From positions 1-64,000 of the forward strand of contig NW_026942937.1 of NCBI RefSeq assembly GCF_024139115.2: DNA of 64,000 nucleotides, written 5' to 3'. Made by a program: the position numbers and the translations under genes. Below are positions 1 through 12,180 of this stretch, piece after piece; within the stretch, counting starts at the first letter, position 1; every line of letters begins with the position of its first letter. The notes beneath the pieces were generated by a model. The model made no database searches and was not told the origin of the DNA. It saw only the letters and a list, made by a program, of their open reading frames with translations. The stretch comes from Armigeres subalbatus. Taxonomy: Eukaryota; Arthropoda; Insecta; Diptera; Culicidae.

Positions 1-1194
1 ACGTAAAGGAAGAATTTTCACATGTTATTCCAACCCCGAACACCCTCCCTCCATAGTATGACTTGCTTTATACCAATTGTGTTTTGGTAAGAAGCCCTCC
101 TGCATAATGCCATGTTTGGCACGTAACAAAATGTTCGACCCCGCATAATGTAGAGTAGGCAAAGTTCTTCGAAATGGAAAGAAAGGAGGAAATCTATTAA
201 GCATATTTGCGCTGTCAACTTCCAATGCCCATTGCCCATACGGTTGTGAACGATAGGGTGGGGTGAGGGGGCGCATCATACATTCAGGCGTAAACATTGT
301 GAACGATGGGTTCAGGAAACTTTGTTTCCTTCGGACGAACGGCCATCGATCGGGCTGATGGCTCTCCGGAAACCGAACTTTGGTCAATATTGATTCGGAA
401 GGTAGAAGGAGCGATTGTGGAGTTTAAGTGGCAACATCAGTATCGCAACGCGTCAACGAAGCTGGGTGGCTGGGTTGGAGGTGCTGCTCAAACGTGACCA
501 CACAAAGAGTGGATTTCTTGCAGAAGTTTCCATCTCGGAAGAAATTCTGGCGCTGAAAGGGTATGATCCCTTAATTTATATCCAAATATTGTTCCAGTTG
601 GACCGGTTTTGGGGAATTGGCCTGCAATGCAAAGCGAAATATTATTGACAATATATGGAAATCAAGTTGTTTTGATTACGATTAAAAATTGGTCCTCTTT
701 TTAAGAGCGCGTGTTTTTTTCAGCTTAATTGCGACAATTCTGGGAATCGATAGAATTTCAATTTGCCAATAATTAGTCTATTTTGAATACCTTCTTGAAT
801 TTGTCTTCATTCAGTTTATGTAAAATATTGTGATGATTATGTTTCATACACTGAAGATCAGTAAAAACAACCAAAATCTGAGTGAAAAATTTTTATCAAT
901 GATTGAGACCCAATTTGCCTACCTTTTGCTTCAGAATTTCTATTCTAACTAAGTTCAGGTTAGAAAGATTGTATTATATTCTTCGAGCAAAATTCGATAT
1001 AAATTATACAAATTTTCGATAGTAAAACCTGATTAAACTCTGCAACGAGTTTTCCTTAATCCCGAACAGGAATTGATAAAAATTCCGACATGAATTTTAC
1101 AAAAGTCCTATAGGAAGTTTAATTATACGACGACAGCAATTTGAATAAATTCTGATAGGACCAAAAATTCTGATAGGACAAAACAAACAGAACA
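1..1194. other. unassigned, mostly unique sequence
   Basis: No gene, splice-bounded exon or known repeat could be recognised. Short open frames exist on both strands near 25-650, but they show no domain, no codon periodicity that stands out and no usable splice context. From about 1,020 onward, short pieces such as AAATTCTGATAGGA recur and grade into the 22-bp array that follows, so the last 150 bases are probably very old, decayed satellite. Confidence 0.5.
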
Positions 1195-2970
1195 GAACTC
1201 GGCGGAATTCGAGTGAATTCCTGTTGGAAAAATAAAATGAATTCTTGTTGGAGATTCGAATGAATTCCTTGTCGAGTTCGAGACGAATTCTGTCGGAATC
1301 ACTTATTCTAATTTGAATGAATTCCTGCTTGAATTCGCTATCCTATTCTTGAATGAATTCTGTCGGAATTCACTATTCCTATTCTGAATGAATTCCTGTC
1401 GGAATCTTGCTATCCTAATTTGAATGAATTCCTCGTCGGAATTCGCTATCCCTAATTTGCATCGACCTCGAAACAATTCTGTCGGAATTCGGAAACGAAT
1501 TCCCTGTTTGAATTGGAATGAATCTCTGCGGAATTCGAACGAATTCCTGTCGGAATTCGAATGCATTCCTGTTGGAATTCGAATGCATTCCTGTCGGAAT
1601 TCGAATGAATTCTCATCAGGAATGCGAATGAGTTTCTGCTCGGAATTCGAATGAATTTCTGTCAGAATTCGAATGAATTTCTGTCGAGATTCTAATGAAC
1701 TCCTGTCGGAATTCGAATGAATTTCGTTTGGAGATTCGAATGAATTTTCTCGAAACTCAAATGCATTTATATCGGAATTAGAATGAATTTCTGTCGGAAT
1801 TCAAATGAATTCCTGTTTGAATTCAAATGAATTCCTGTCGGATTTCGAATAAATTTCTGTCAGAATTCAAATGAGATGTCTGTCGAAATTTGAATAAATT
1901 CCTGTTGGATTTCGAATGAAATTTTCTCGAACTCTCAAATGTATTCCTGTTGGAATTAGAATGAATCCTCGTCAGAATTTGGGAATGAAATCTGTCGAAA
2001 TTCGAATGAATCCCCGTAACGGAATTCGAATGAATCCCTGTCGGAATCAGAATGAATTCCTGTCGGAATCGGAAATGAATTTCTGTCGGATTTCTTGAAT
2101 GACCTTCCTATCGGAATTCGAATGAATTCCTGTCGGAATTGAAGATGAATTCTTGTCGGAATTCAGAATGAATTCCTGTCAGAAAATTCGGGAATGAATT
2201 CCCTGTTGGATTTCGGAATGAATTCCTGCCGGATTTCGAATAAATTCTATGTCGGAATTCAAATGAGATGTCTGTTTGAATTGAAAATGAATTCGTTTCG
2301 GAGTTCGAATGATTTTTTCTTGGAACTCAAATGCATTCCCTGTTTTGGAATTGAAAAAATGAATTTCTGTTTGATTTCGAAATGAATTCCTGCTTTCGGA
2401 TTTCGAATAAATTTCAATCGGAATTCAAACAATATCTGTTTGAATTTGAATGAATTCCTGTTGGATTTCGAGATGAATTTCTGTCGGAATTAGGAATGAA
2501 TTCTGTCAGGAATTAGAATGAATTCCTGTCAGAATTAGAACGAATTCCTGTTTGAATTAGAAATGAATTCCCTGTTGAATTTAAATGAATTCGGTCGGAA
2601 TTCGAATGAACTCCTGTCGGAATTGGAATGAATTCCTGTCGGAATTCGAACAATTCCTGCTTTCAGGAGTTCGGAATGAATTCTGTCGGAATTCGAATTC
2701 GAAACGAGTTCCTATCGGAATTCGAATCAAGTCGAATGATAGATTCTTGTTGAATTCGAATGAATGCCAGCTCTGGAATTTGAATGAACAACTGTCAGAC
2801 TTCGAATGGAATTCCTGTCGGAATTCGAATGGAACTCCTGTTGTTGGAAATCGAATGAATTCCCTGTGGAAATTCGAATAAATTTCTGTCGATATTCGAA
2901 ACAATTTCTGTTTGATTTCAAAATGAATTCCTCGCTGGATGTCGTGAATGAAATCTTGCTTGAATTTGAG
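1195..2970. repeat. satellite array A1, 22-bp period, degenerate
   Basis: A tandem array of a monomer of about 22 bp. The dyad is GAATTC, loop CTGTCG, GAATTC, followed by the spacer GAAT. Copies are imperfect, with many one-base insertions and T/C changes (TTCTTGTCGG, TTTCTGTCGG), so the array is old compared with A2. Each consensus monomer carries two EcoRI sites. Variant monomers with TTTGAATT in place of CGGAATT occur throughout. Short ORFs on both strands here (for example 2,581-3,108 on the minus strand) are side products of the repeat. It is the same family as A2, with spacer GAAT instead of GGAT. Confidence 0.92.
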
Positions 2971-3220
2971 GAAAAAGTTTTTGTAGGAACAAAACCGACT
3001 TTCTAAAAAATCGCTCTGAGGTCGCGCTAGATCGTTTTTTTGAAAAATGAGCTTTTTTAGGTAAAAAATCAAATATTGAGTCCTTTCACATTTTTTTGGG
3101 TCACCCATTTATTTTGATAATATTTTATTGTTCCGTCCATATACTGCGACCAAATCTTGTAATTCAGGTAAAACCAACTTCATCGAAAAAAGTTATGTTA
3201 ATCGGAAAATACCCCATTTA
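2971..3220. other. AT-rich spacer, unassigned
   Basis: AT-rich sequence without a gene. The motif AAAAAATCAAATATTG occurs at about 3,064 and again at about 3,524, just outside both ends of the inverted repeat at 3,221-3,500. The two copies may therefore belong to one larger element or be an old duplication. Confidence 0.35.
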
Positions 3221-3500
3221 TTTGAGGGGTTAGAAGTGAGGGTGTAAGCGACATTTTGTCAAAATCTGGAGTTAGCTACAGAAAAAATGCTTTTGATTCT
3301 TCGAGCTTTGCGGTAATATGTCGATATAGATTTTGTACGATGTTTACAAAAAATGCCAAAAATTCATAAGAAAATTGTAAATTTTGAACTTCGCATACAA
3401 TTTGTATGGAGCTAAAAATATTGAAAAACTTTGCTTGCCCATTTTTCTCAAAACTAACTTTTTGTCACTTACACCCCTTTGCCTTTTGACCCCTCATTTG
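3221..3500. mobile_element. possible MITE with imperfect terminal inverted repeats
   Basis: The left end reads TGAGGGGTTAGAAG followed by TGAGGGTGTAAGCGAC. The right end contains GTCACTTACACCCCTTTGCC and then TTTTGACCCCTCA. Reverse-complemented, the right end gives TGAGGGGTCAAAAG and GGGGTGTAAGTGAC, so the roughly 30-bp ends are imperfect inverted repeats. The interior has no coding capacity. No clean target duplication was found, so the boundaries and the superfamily are uncertain. Confidence 0.45.
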
Positions 3501-5953
3501 GTTTTGGGAATTGTCTTTAATTTAAAAAATCAAATATTGGTGCAATCTTCGATGTAGAATTATAACATGTAAAGAAAAAAAATGAATTTGTACACTTTCT
3601 GACTATTTAATAAAACTACAATATCTCCGAAAGATATTGCAAAAAAAAAATTACCTCGGTAGAGGTTGGTACTCGGATTCTGATGGCTTTTCCGCAAATG
3701 TGACCTTCAAGTGGTCTTGTTGTGTAGAGATTATAACGCCTATCTAGAGAGTATGAGGTTGAGGGTCGAGCCACTCCAAGACACGTGCATCAGTTCTTTT
3801 TCGCAAATGTTTAGCTTCAATCTGTCCATTTCGAAACATGTACTGTCCGTAAAATATGCACAGCCAAGATATTTAACAAAAAAGCTTATCATTCAAATAC
3901 ATTTTGACATTGCTCGTGGAGGACCAATGTACTGCCAGAGGCCCATTTCACTTCTTAGTTTAAATAAATAATTCTATTCCAATATTTGAAAGGGTAGTAA
4001 CAGCCAAAATTTATCCCTTCTGACCCTGGTCTACATGGTAGCTATAGCCTGTCTGCATTGAGGAATCAAGTAGAAATAAATTTTAGCTGCTGTTTACGCC
4101 CTTTTCCTTCAAATGTTGGTCTAGAAATAATCTGGAATCATGACTGATGATGAAATACCGCCCTAAAACTTAAATTCTTCTCAACCTTCATGGCTTATAC
4201 AAAATCAATTCATCAAGTCCATATTTGGGGGCCTGTCCTTTAGCAACTAATTTCCCAACCACAGACGATCCCATGTGACCCATCGCTAAGCCACAAAGTC
4301 CCAAAAAGCATTACCCATCAAAACCACCAATTAACTTTGGGAAACGGTCACCGAGTAGCCCTTACTTCGCCTCGCATCAACAACGATGATGACGGCGGAT
4401 GGACACAACTTGTGCCCTTCCTATTCCGAGCAGTTGAAGATAAAACTGAGTTTGTTACGGCACCGAAGTACGAACCGAGTGCTCCGCGCGCGGCAACTGA
4501 AATCCGGACCGGAAACGGACACAACCCCGTTGCTGCGTCGTTGCTTCGGTCGGTTTGCTTCCAACGACGTGCAACAGCCATGTAATGCAGGCTAAAGGCT
4601 ATCACAATATAAGACACAGGCAGGCAGGGTGACGAGGACCTTCGGGGAGCGACGACGGCCAACCGAGAAGAGCGCGCTCCACCAAGCCAATAAAAGATTC
4701 AAATTCCGGTGGTGCTGTTTCCTGGATGGACCTGAAATACCTTCCCGGTTGTCAGCAGTTGTGCAGCAAAGCAGGTAGGCAGGCACCAACTCGGGGCTTT
4801 TTGCCACCAAACATACATACGGGTGGGGGGTTGCGTTGTCATCGTCGTTAGATGCGCCTCCAGATGAGGCGACAAGATGCGACGCTGGTGGAGGAGCAAA
4901 ATCATATCAACAGTCGTAACGAGCATTGTTCGTCCATTCGTTTCGTAACCGATCCCGCCCGGCTGGCCGGGTGAGGGACCAAGGAGTCGAGCATTGCGAG
5001 ATGATTCGAGTTATGTGAACCTACACCGAGGAAGCAGCAGCAGCAGGGCTCATAACATATTTAGCGTCTCCCGTAGCATCCCGTCCCTGAAGCAAGGAAG
5101 GGCGGAAAAGTTGTCTGTGTCTCGCTGTGTTCGTTAGTGGAATGTTTTTATTCTGTTCAAAAATCAAAACTGTACTGAGAGGCTGTACTACTTCATATGC
5201 ACTATCGGATGCTGTGTTCAAAAGTTATGACAAAAAAGCGTATGGAAAGTTGTTACTGTTTGGAGAATTATGAGAAAGGCAATGTTGCCATTGGGTAGAT
5301 GAATCTGTTTATTTGCAGCTGTGATTTTGTTTCAAAACTCTGTGATAATGATGTCACCGTTCCTTTTCTGATGCATGAGAATGTTGTTGATAAGTAAATT
5401 ATGATCTGCTTTGAAATAATGTTGGTCATGATAAAAAAAAAGTTTTTTTTGTCACAATAACATGTATTTTGTATCAGACACGAATGAAACAGAATTTTTC
5501 AACGGAATTCTTATTAATTGTTTATCAAACTATAAAGAATTACCAGATTTGAGCGTGTCACTGCGGCACATTAGGAGTATTTTTTTTGGAATCAGTATGA
5601 CGTTAATCGAAAAAATATTTGATAAGCAAAGTAGCGAACACCTTCCTGCATAGCCACTTAAATAATTTTGGGCGTTGTTACAATGAAAACTTTTTTTTCG
5701 GCGGGAAAAAAAGTGATAGAAAATATTGATCTTGGGATACGCCTGAAAAGCTTGAATGGAGGCGTTATACCGTCCGCCATGCATCAGAAAACTGCTCAAA
5801 CCATATTCAATATGCGGATTCACTCGGTGTTATGAATGGTAGATATCAAGTTTAAGTATCCTATTAATAACCGGAATTCGTTGGAATAAAATGGAAACAA
5901 GTGGTGAAAGAAAAAAAATAAACCAATAAAAGAAGTGCAATTTTTAGTCTTAC
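3501..5953. other. unique sequence, probably intronic
   Basis: Mixed sequence of ordinary complexity with a more GC-rich part around 4,330-5,060, including a short CAG run at about 5,035-5,046. The ORFs here (longest 104 codons at 4,348-4,662, minus strand) have no recognisable domain and lie in overlapping frames. No exon with two convincing splice sites was found. Its position just downstream, on the minus strand, of the candidate exon at 5,954-6,049 fits intron. Confidence 0.4.
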
Positions 5954-6049
5954 CTTAACTCCGATGTGGACCGGAGGGAAATCTGCGTGCAAAGCTGGTG
6001 GAAGAAGTGGTAATGGTAATGGAAGGGGGCAGGACATCATGGCCGCTAC
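5954..6049 (-). CDS. candidate 96-nt coding exon, gene unknown
   Basis: Read on the minus strand, a pyrimidine-rich tract (CCTCTTTCTTGTC, then TATCTATTTCACAG) ends at the acceptor. 96 bases follow, and then AAG|GTAAGA forms a near-consensus donor at 5,953. The exon is exactly 32 codons and is open in the frame starting at its first base, so it could be included or skipped without shifting the frame. The predicted peptide begins VAAMMSCPLPLPLP, has a proline/leucine-rich middle and ends ADFPPVHIGVK. It could not be assigned to a protein family. The two adjacent ATG codons might allow an alternative start. The open frame of this short exon is weak evidence by itself; the pair of good splice sites is the main support. 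It could be a decoy exon. Confidence 0.5.
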
Positions 6050-7348
6050 CTGTGAAATAGATAGACAAGAAAGAGGCGCAAACATGCGGAAACGGAGAGA
6101 TAGATAAACAAACAGGGAAGAAAGAAGAAGAAAAAACAATAAATTAGAATGTGGTGCAATTTTTTTTATATTGATAACACAGATAACACAACATTGAACA
6201 CAGGTCGCTAGGCGTTAGAGGGGTAGGAGAGCTGGAGAGTGTTGTAGCAGAGTAGAGTAGACTGTAATTAGAGTGGGTCGTTGCACGACGCAATATGGGT
6301 TGGAAAATAATCCCAACAGGAGCTTCTTACGTTACACGCCTCTTGAAAACTTCATCATGCCGAACGGCGCCACCGCCACCCGGGAACCGAATTGCAGCAA
6401 CTCAGTAACTCGCAGTTATGCATACGTGCAGTTGCCAGCCCGAGTACTACAGCAGCTGGATGAGTGATGTTCCCGTTGGGACTTAACTTTGTGGCGGCAA
6501 AGAGCCGCTCGGAAGAGGGGTAGGAATTATGAACAACAATTATCTGAAAGTTATAATATATCGCACACTTGTAGTTCGGTTCGTTGGTTGGTGTTCGCTG
6601 CTGGAGATGCACATGGCTTGAGCCTGAAGGCTTAACCAGCAAGTTGGATGCATCACACCGTATGTAAGTCAGCAGGTGCAGGCAGCTCCCCTTCATACAC
6701 CTAATTGGATATCCTATTTCCGAAGTCGGTGGCGTCGATGACGCATCACCAAGCACCAACTAAAGGGAACGGATCTGGAAGCCGTGTGGGTCGATAAGGG
6801 ATTCCGATTGCATGGGAGCCCTTGCGGTGGCAGATTTTGATAATCTTTCAAATCGGAATTGTGTTCTAAGTTGGTGACGACCCGTGAACAAATGTTGCAA
6901 TCTTCAAGGCGGCGGTTTCGAAATTCACCAAGAAAGCAGAATGAACACAGTGGCAACAATGGATGGCCCCCAACTTTTAATCCCTGTTTAAAAGGTATTT
7001 TTGTCAGTGCTAACTAAATTATTTAAAAAAACGAACGATTCAGACACAGTTTAATTCAAAATTGTAATTGTTCTGAAAATTTCCGGAATCAAACAAAACT
7101 TTGTTGGACTTCACACAAATACTTGTCAAAATTAATTTAATGAGCACAAGCAAAGACTCTAGTAGGAATATTCTTGCCAGAACAAAAGTATTCCATTGAG
7201 AAATCAAAATCTGTCGAAAATGAAAAAAGGAATCAAAACTAAGACGCATTAGTATAAAAAGTTAAACAAGTTTATGACAAATTATGGCAGAAATGTCGAT
7301 ATTAATTAATAACATCCAATATTTTTTCAAAATTCAAAAGCAAGCTTG
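6050..7348. other. unique sequence upstream (minus strand) of the candidate exon
   Basis: No further exon, RNA gene or mobile element was recognised. A 134-codon open frame at 6,355-6,759 on the minus strand has no recognisable domain and no matching splice sites. The last 300 bases become AT-rich before array A2 begins. Confidence 0.4.
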
Positions 7349-9334
7349 CCGGAATTCCGATGAATTATTGTTGGAATAGCAACGATTTCCAATCGGCCGC
7401 AATGCAGATGAATTCTTCTCAGTTTTCAACCGAACCCCCATTGGAGTTCAGATTCCCCATCGGAATCTGGGAAATCTCTTGTTGAAATTTGGATGAAATC
7501 CTGTCGGACTTTTATTTATTTTTTTGGATGATTTTCTGTCGCAATTCGAATGGATTCCTGTCGGAATTAGGATGAATTCTTTTTGAAATTTGGATAAATT
7601 TATTTTGAATTCAGATTGAATTCCTTTCGGATAAACTCCTGTCAAAATTCGGATGCATTTCTGTCGAATCAATTCCCATCGAAATTAAGATCAATCGCTG
7701 TCGGAATTCGGATGAATTCCTGTCGAGATTCGGACGAAATCCAGTCGGAATTTGGATGAATTCGGATGAATTCCTGTTGGAATTCGAGGGGATTGAGTTT
7801 TATGAAATTCGCATGAATTCTTTTTTGGAATTCGGATGAATTCCTATCGGAATTCGGACAAATTCATGTCGGAATTCGGATGAATTTGAATAAATGCCTT
7901 TCGGATAAACTCGTGTCAAAATTCGGATGAATTACTGTCGAGATTTGAATGAATTCTTGTCGAGATTCGAATGAATTTTTGTCGAGATTCGAATGAATTC
8001 TTGTCGAGAGTCGGATTAATTCCTTTCGGAGTTCGAATGAATTCCTGTCGGAATTCGAATGGATTCCTGTCGGAGTTCGGATGAATTCCTGTCGGAATTC
8101 GGATGAATTCCTGTCGGAATTCGGATGAATTCCTGTCGGAATTCGGATGAATTCCTGTCGGAATTCGGATGAATTCCTGTCGGAATTCGGATGAATTCCT
8201 GTCGGAATTCGGATGAATTCCTGTCGAAATTCGGATGAATTCCTGTCGGAATTCGGATGAATTCCTGTCGTAGCTCGGATGAATTCCGGTTTGAATTTCG
8301 ATAAATTCCTGTCGAATTCGGATGAATTCCTGTCGAATTCGGATGAATTATTGTCGGAATCCGAATGAATTTCTGTCGGAATTCGGATGAATTCCTACCG
8401 GAATTCGGATGAATTCCTGTCGGAATTCGGATGAATCTGTCGGAATTCGGATGAATTCCTGTCGGAATTCGGATGAATTCCTGTCGAATTCGGATGAATC
8501 TCGTCGAATTCGGATGAATTCCTGTCGGATTTTGGATGACTTGTCGAAATTCGGATGAATCCGTGTCGTTATTTGGATGAATTCCCATCGAAATTCGGAT
8601 GAATAACTATCGATTCCGTATGGATTCCTATCGGAATTCGGATGAGTTCCTGTCCGGAATTCGGATGAATTCTTGTCGGAATTCGGATGAATTCTGTCGG
8701 ATTTCGGATGAATTCCTGTCGATTTCGGATGAATTCCTGTCGGAATTCGGATGAATTCCTGTCGGAATTCGGATGAATTCGTTTGAATTCGGATGAATTC
8801 CGTTCGGAATTCGGATGAATTCCTGTCGGAATTCGGATGAATTCCTGTCGGAATTCGGATGAATTCCTGTCGGAATTCGGATGAATTCCTGTCGGAATTC
8901 GGATGAACTCCTGTCGGATTTCAGATGAATTCCTGTAGGAATTCAGAAGAATTTCTGTCGGAATTCAGATGAATTCCTGTTGGAATTCAGATGAATCCCT
9001 GTCGGAATTCGGATGAATTTCTGTCGGAATACGGATGAATTCCTATCGGAATTCGGATGAATTCCTATCGGAATTCGGATGAATTCCTATCGGAATTCGG
9101 ATGAATTCCTGTCCTGTAATTCGGATAAATTCCTGTCGGAATTCGGAAAAAAACATGTCGAAATTCGGATGAATTCCTGTCGGGATTCGGATAAATTCCT
9201 GTCAGAATTCGGATAAAGTCCTGTCGGAATTCAGATGAATTCCTGTCGGAATTCCGATGAATTCCTGTCGGAATTCCGATGAATTCCTGTCGGAATTCCG
9301 ATGATTTCCTGTCGGAATTCAGATGAATTCCTGT
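7349..9334. repeat. satellite array A2, 22-bp period, centre homogeneous
   Basis: A tandem array with dyad GAATTC, loop CTGTCG, GAATTC and spacer GGAT. The first 650 bases are degenerate. The parts around 8,075-8,230 and 8,730-8,910 contain runs of nearly identical monomers, as expected for recent amplification inside an older array. Monomers shortened by one or two bases (CTGTCGAATTC) occur at about 8,310-8,345 and 8,485-8,520. Between 9,040 and 9,110 a local variant (CCTATCGG) has spread over three or four neighbouring units. The array stops without spacer against A3 at 9,334/9,335. The 190-codon minus-strand ORF at 8,016-8,588 is a by-product of the repeat. Confidence 0.96.
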
Positions 9335-10875
9335 CCAGGATTCTGTTAAGAATCCTTTCCAGGATTCTGTTTAGAATCCTTTCCAGGATTCTGTGGAGAA
9401 TCCTTTCCAGGATTCTGTGGAGAATCCTTTCCAGGATTCTGTGCAGAATCTTTTCCAGGATTCTGTGGAGAATCCTTTCCAGGATTCTGTGGAGAATCCT
9501 TTCCAGGATTCTGTGGAGAATCCTTTCCAGGATTTTGTGAAGAATCCTTTCCAGGATTCTGTGGAGAATCCTTTCCAGGATTCTGTGGAGACTTCTTTCC
9601 AGGATTCTGTGGAGAATCCTTTCCAGGACTATATGGAGAATCTTTTCCAGGATTCTGTAGAGAATCCTTCCCGGGATTATGTAGACGTGGAGAATCCTTG
9701 CCCGGATTCTGTTGAAAATCCTTGCTCGGATTCTGTGGAAAATTCTTGCCCGAATTCTTTGGAGAATCCTTGCCTGGATTTTGTGGAGAATCTTTGTCAG
9801 GGATCTGTGGCGAATCCTTTCCCGGATTCTGTGGAGAATCCTCACCAGGATTCTGTGGAGAATAGTTACCAGGATTCTGTGGAGAATCCTTTCCAGGATT
9901 CTGTGGAGAATCCTTTCCAGGATTCTGTGGAGAATCCTTTCCAGGATTCTGTGGAGAATCATTTCCAGGATTCTGTGGAGAATCCTTTCCAGGATTCTGT
10001 GGAGAATCCTTACCAGGATTTTGTGGATAATCCTTACCAGCAGTTTGTGGAGAATCCTTACCAGGATTTTGTGGAGAATTCTTACCAGGATGCTGTGGAG
10101 AATCCTTTCCAGGGTTCTGTGGAGAATCCTTTCCAGGATTCTGTGGAGAATCCTTACCAAGATTCTGTGGAGAATCCTTACCAGCATTTTGTGGAGAATC
10201 CTTACCAGGATTTTGTGGAGAATCCTTACCAGGATGCTGTGGAGAATCCTTATCAGTATTCTGTGGAGAATCCTTTCCAGGATTCTGTGGAGAATCCTTT
10301 CAAGGATTCTGTGAAGAATCCTTTTCAGAATTCTTGGAGAATCCTTACCAGATTTCTGTGGAGAATCCTTGTCACGATTCTGTGGATAGTGTTGAACTTA
10401 ATTTTAAAATTAAAAAAAAACACTTTAATAAAGATTAAAAAAAAAACGATTCTGTGGAGAATCCTTTCTAGGTTTCTGTGGATAATCCTTTCCAGGATCA
10501 TGTGGAGAATGCTGTCCAGGATTATGAGGTTAATGCTTTCCAGGTTTCTGTGGAGAATCTTCTCCAGGATTCTGTTGAGAATCCTCTCCCGGATTCTGTG
10601 GAGAATCCCCGTCAAGATTCTGTAGACAATCTTCACCAGGAATCGTTTCTAGAACTTTGTGGAATATCGTTTCTAGAATTATGTGGAAAATCTTTCTTAA
10701 TTTTCTGTGGAAAATCCTTAGCATACTTCTATGATGCGGAATTCGACGTAGAATTCTTCCCAAAACATTGTGGAAAATCCTTCCCAGAATTCTGTGTATA
10801 TTTTTTCCATAATTCTGTGGAAAGTCCTTTCCAGGTTTCTGTAGTGAATCCTTTAATGGTTTTTGTATTCAGCAA
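9335..10875 (+). repeat. satellite array A3, 24-bp period
   Basis: Monomer: stem AGGATTCT, loop GTGG, stem AGAATCCT, spacer TTCC; the 8-nt arms are perfectly complementary. Because 24 is a multiple of 3, reading frames stay open over long stretches on both strands. The 410-codon frame at 9,393-10,625 encodes an 8-residue repeat close to NPFQDSVE, and a minus-strand frame spans 9,231-10,187. This follows from the period and is not taken as a gene. A run of TACCAGG spacer variants occupies about 10,005-10,255. A retroposed fragment interrupts the array at 10,387-10,445. The last 250 bases are degenerate. Confidence 0.95.
10387..10445 (+). mobile_element. 59-bp retroposed 3' end with AATAAA and A tail, inside A3
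   Basis: An AT-rich insert interrupts A3. It contains AATAAA at 10,427-10,432 and ends in a run of A. It is flanked by ACGATTCTGTGGA at 10,374-10,386 and again at 10,446-10,458. The normal monomer has AGGATTCTGTGG; both flanking copies share the rare C. This favours a true target-site duplication over chance similarity of neighbouring monomers. It is most simply a severely 5'-truncated LINE or mRNA copy; the source is unknown. Confidence 0.7.
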
Positions 10876-12180
10876 ATTTGTGCTAGGATATTTTTAAATA
10901 ACTTGAAGTCGCATTTTTTGTAGAATTTTGATTTATAGAAGTGATTACAATATTGGTTTATATTAGCCTCATTTTTTCAGATTTGTAGATCTAATCTGCT
11001 CTAAGTTATTTAGAAAACTGTTACCGTTCAACATAAATTGCAACACTTTGAACTACGTATCATCGCTCAACAACCGACACATTTCCCACCCAACTCCCCA
11101 ACCAACCCGGTCGGTCGCAACTTTCCGCTTGAAGTATCCGCACGTTAATCCGTACGTAATTAATTACTAAACAACCACCTAACTGTTTGAAACCCCCGTT
11201 TTGGCTAATGAATGACACTTCTGAGAACTGACGTACCTATCGATCCATGGAGCCGGCTAACCACACTAAATTAAGACTAATCATCTTGAAACCCTCTTGG
11301 GTGAGCGCTGCGTGCACTTCTGCACCGAGCCCTCCTCCCCTACTTTCCCAGCTCCGAAACACCAAGATTCAACCTTCAAAAGCGAGCCTCTCCTCCGCGG
11401 GCGCACATTCTGGGAAAAACATATTTTTATTTACTTGACACATGGCGAACGGGAAACTTCATAAGCCACAGCACCGGAGGAATCGAAGGCAAAAATGCCT
11501 TTGTTTCCACATCACATCCTATCCTCCATCCGTTGGGGGTTCCACGGCTTCGTTCGATTTGGTTGGCTTAATCAATGGCCCATTAATCATTATCGCTAGA
11601 TAGTCAACCTCCCCGCCCCGTACGCTGACTACCAGGGCGGGCGGGTTGTGGTACGCGTTGTACGATGCCAACAGGATCGATCTCTCCCTCCGGCCGGCAT
11701 GTAACATTTTCCATGCTCGAAAACATCAAAGGCAACTCGGAACACGTTGGACAGGAGGACAACGGTAAACCGTCTTTCGATGACATGTTAATTAATTTGT
11801 TACACTCGTTTCAACGGCTCCGCATGGATATGGTGCACTCAATTATTCACCAAGAGGATCGAAGAAATGAGGACTTCACCGAGGGTGACCCGAGTGAGAA
11901 TTGTAGAGTTTACTGGAGTACAATTCCGTTTAATCTGATGGATATTGTTTATAGTTGGTGCTAATTGAATTTATTGATGATTAAGAAATTGATTGAATGA
12001 TTGATTAAGAATTTGAATAACATACGAATACTCAATATTATTGTAATGGTTATCGTTATACCCTAATGTAAGTTTGTTTAATTTTTGATTAGCTCACTTT
12101 ACATGTTCAAAATACTTGTAACGCAATTTCTATGAATAACAAATTAAAAAAAAGCTTTCTCCTCCTGCACTTCCTCCCTT
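10876..12180. other. unique spacer between inverted arrays A3 and A4
   Basis: About 1.3 kb of ordinary-complexity sequence separates the two oppositely oriented 24-bp arrays. It includes a TAATTAATTA cluster near 11,157-11,166. The 99-codon open frame at 11,665-11,964 on the plus strand has no recognisable domain and no supporting splice sites. If the region were transcribed, this spacer would form the loop of a very long hairpin. Confidence 0.45.

Noticed and set aside
9393..10625. 410-codon plus-strand ORF with an 8-residue repeat
   Set aside because: The period of 24 bp keeps every stop-free frame open, and equally long frames exist on the minus strand. There is no unique N- or C-terminus, and the frame is interrupted by an AT-rich retroposed insert.
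11665..11964. 99-codon plus-strand ORF between A3 and A4
   Set aside because: No recognisable domain, and a similar-length frame overlaps on the other strand.
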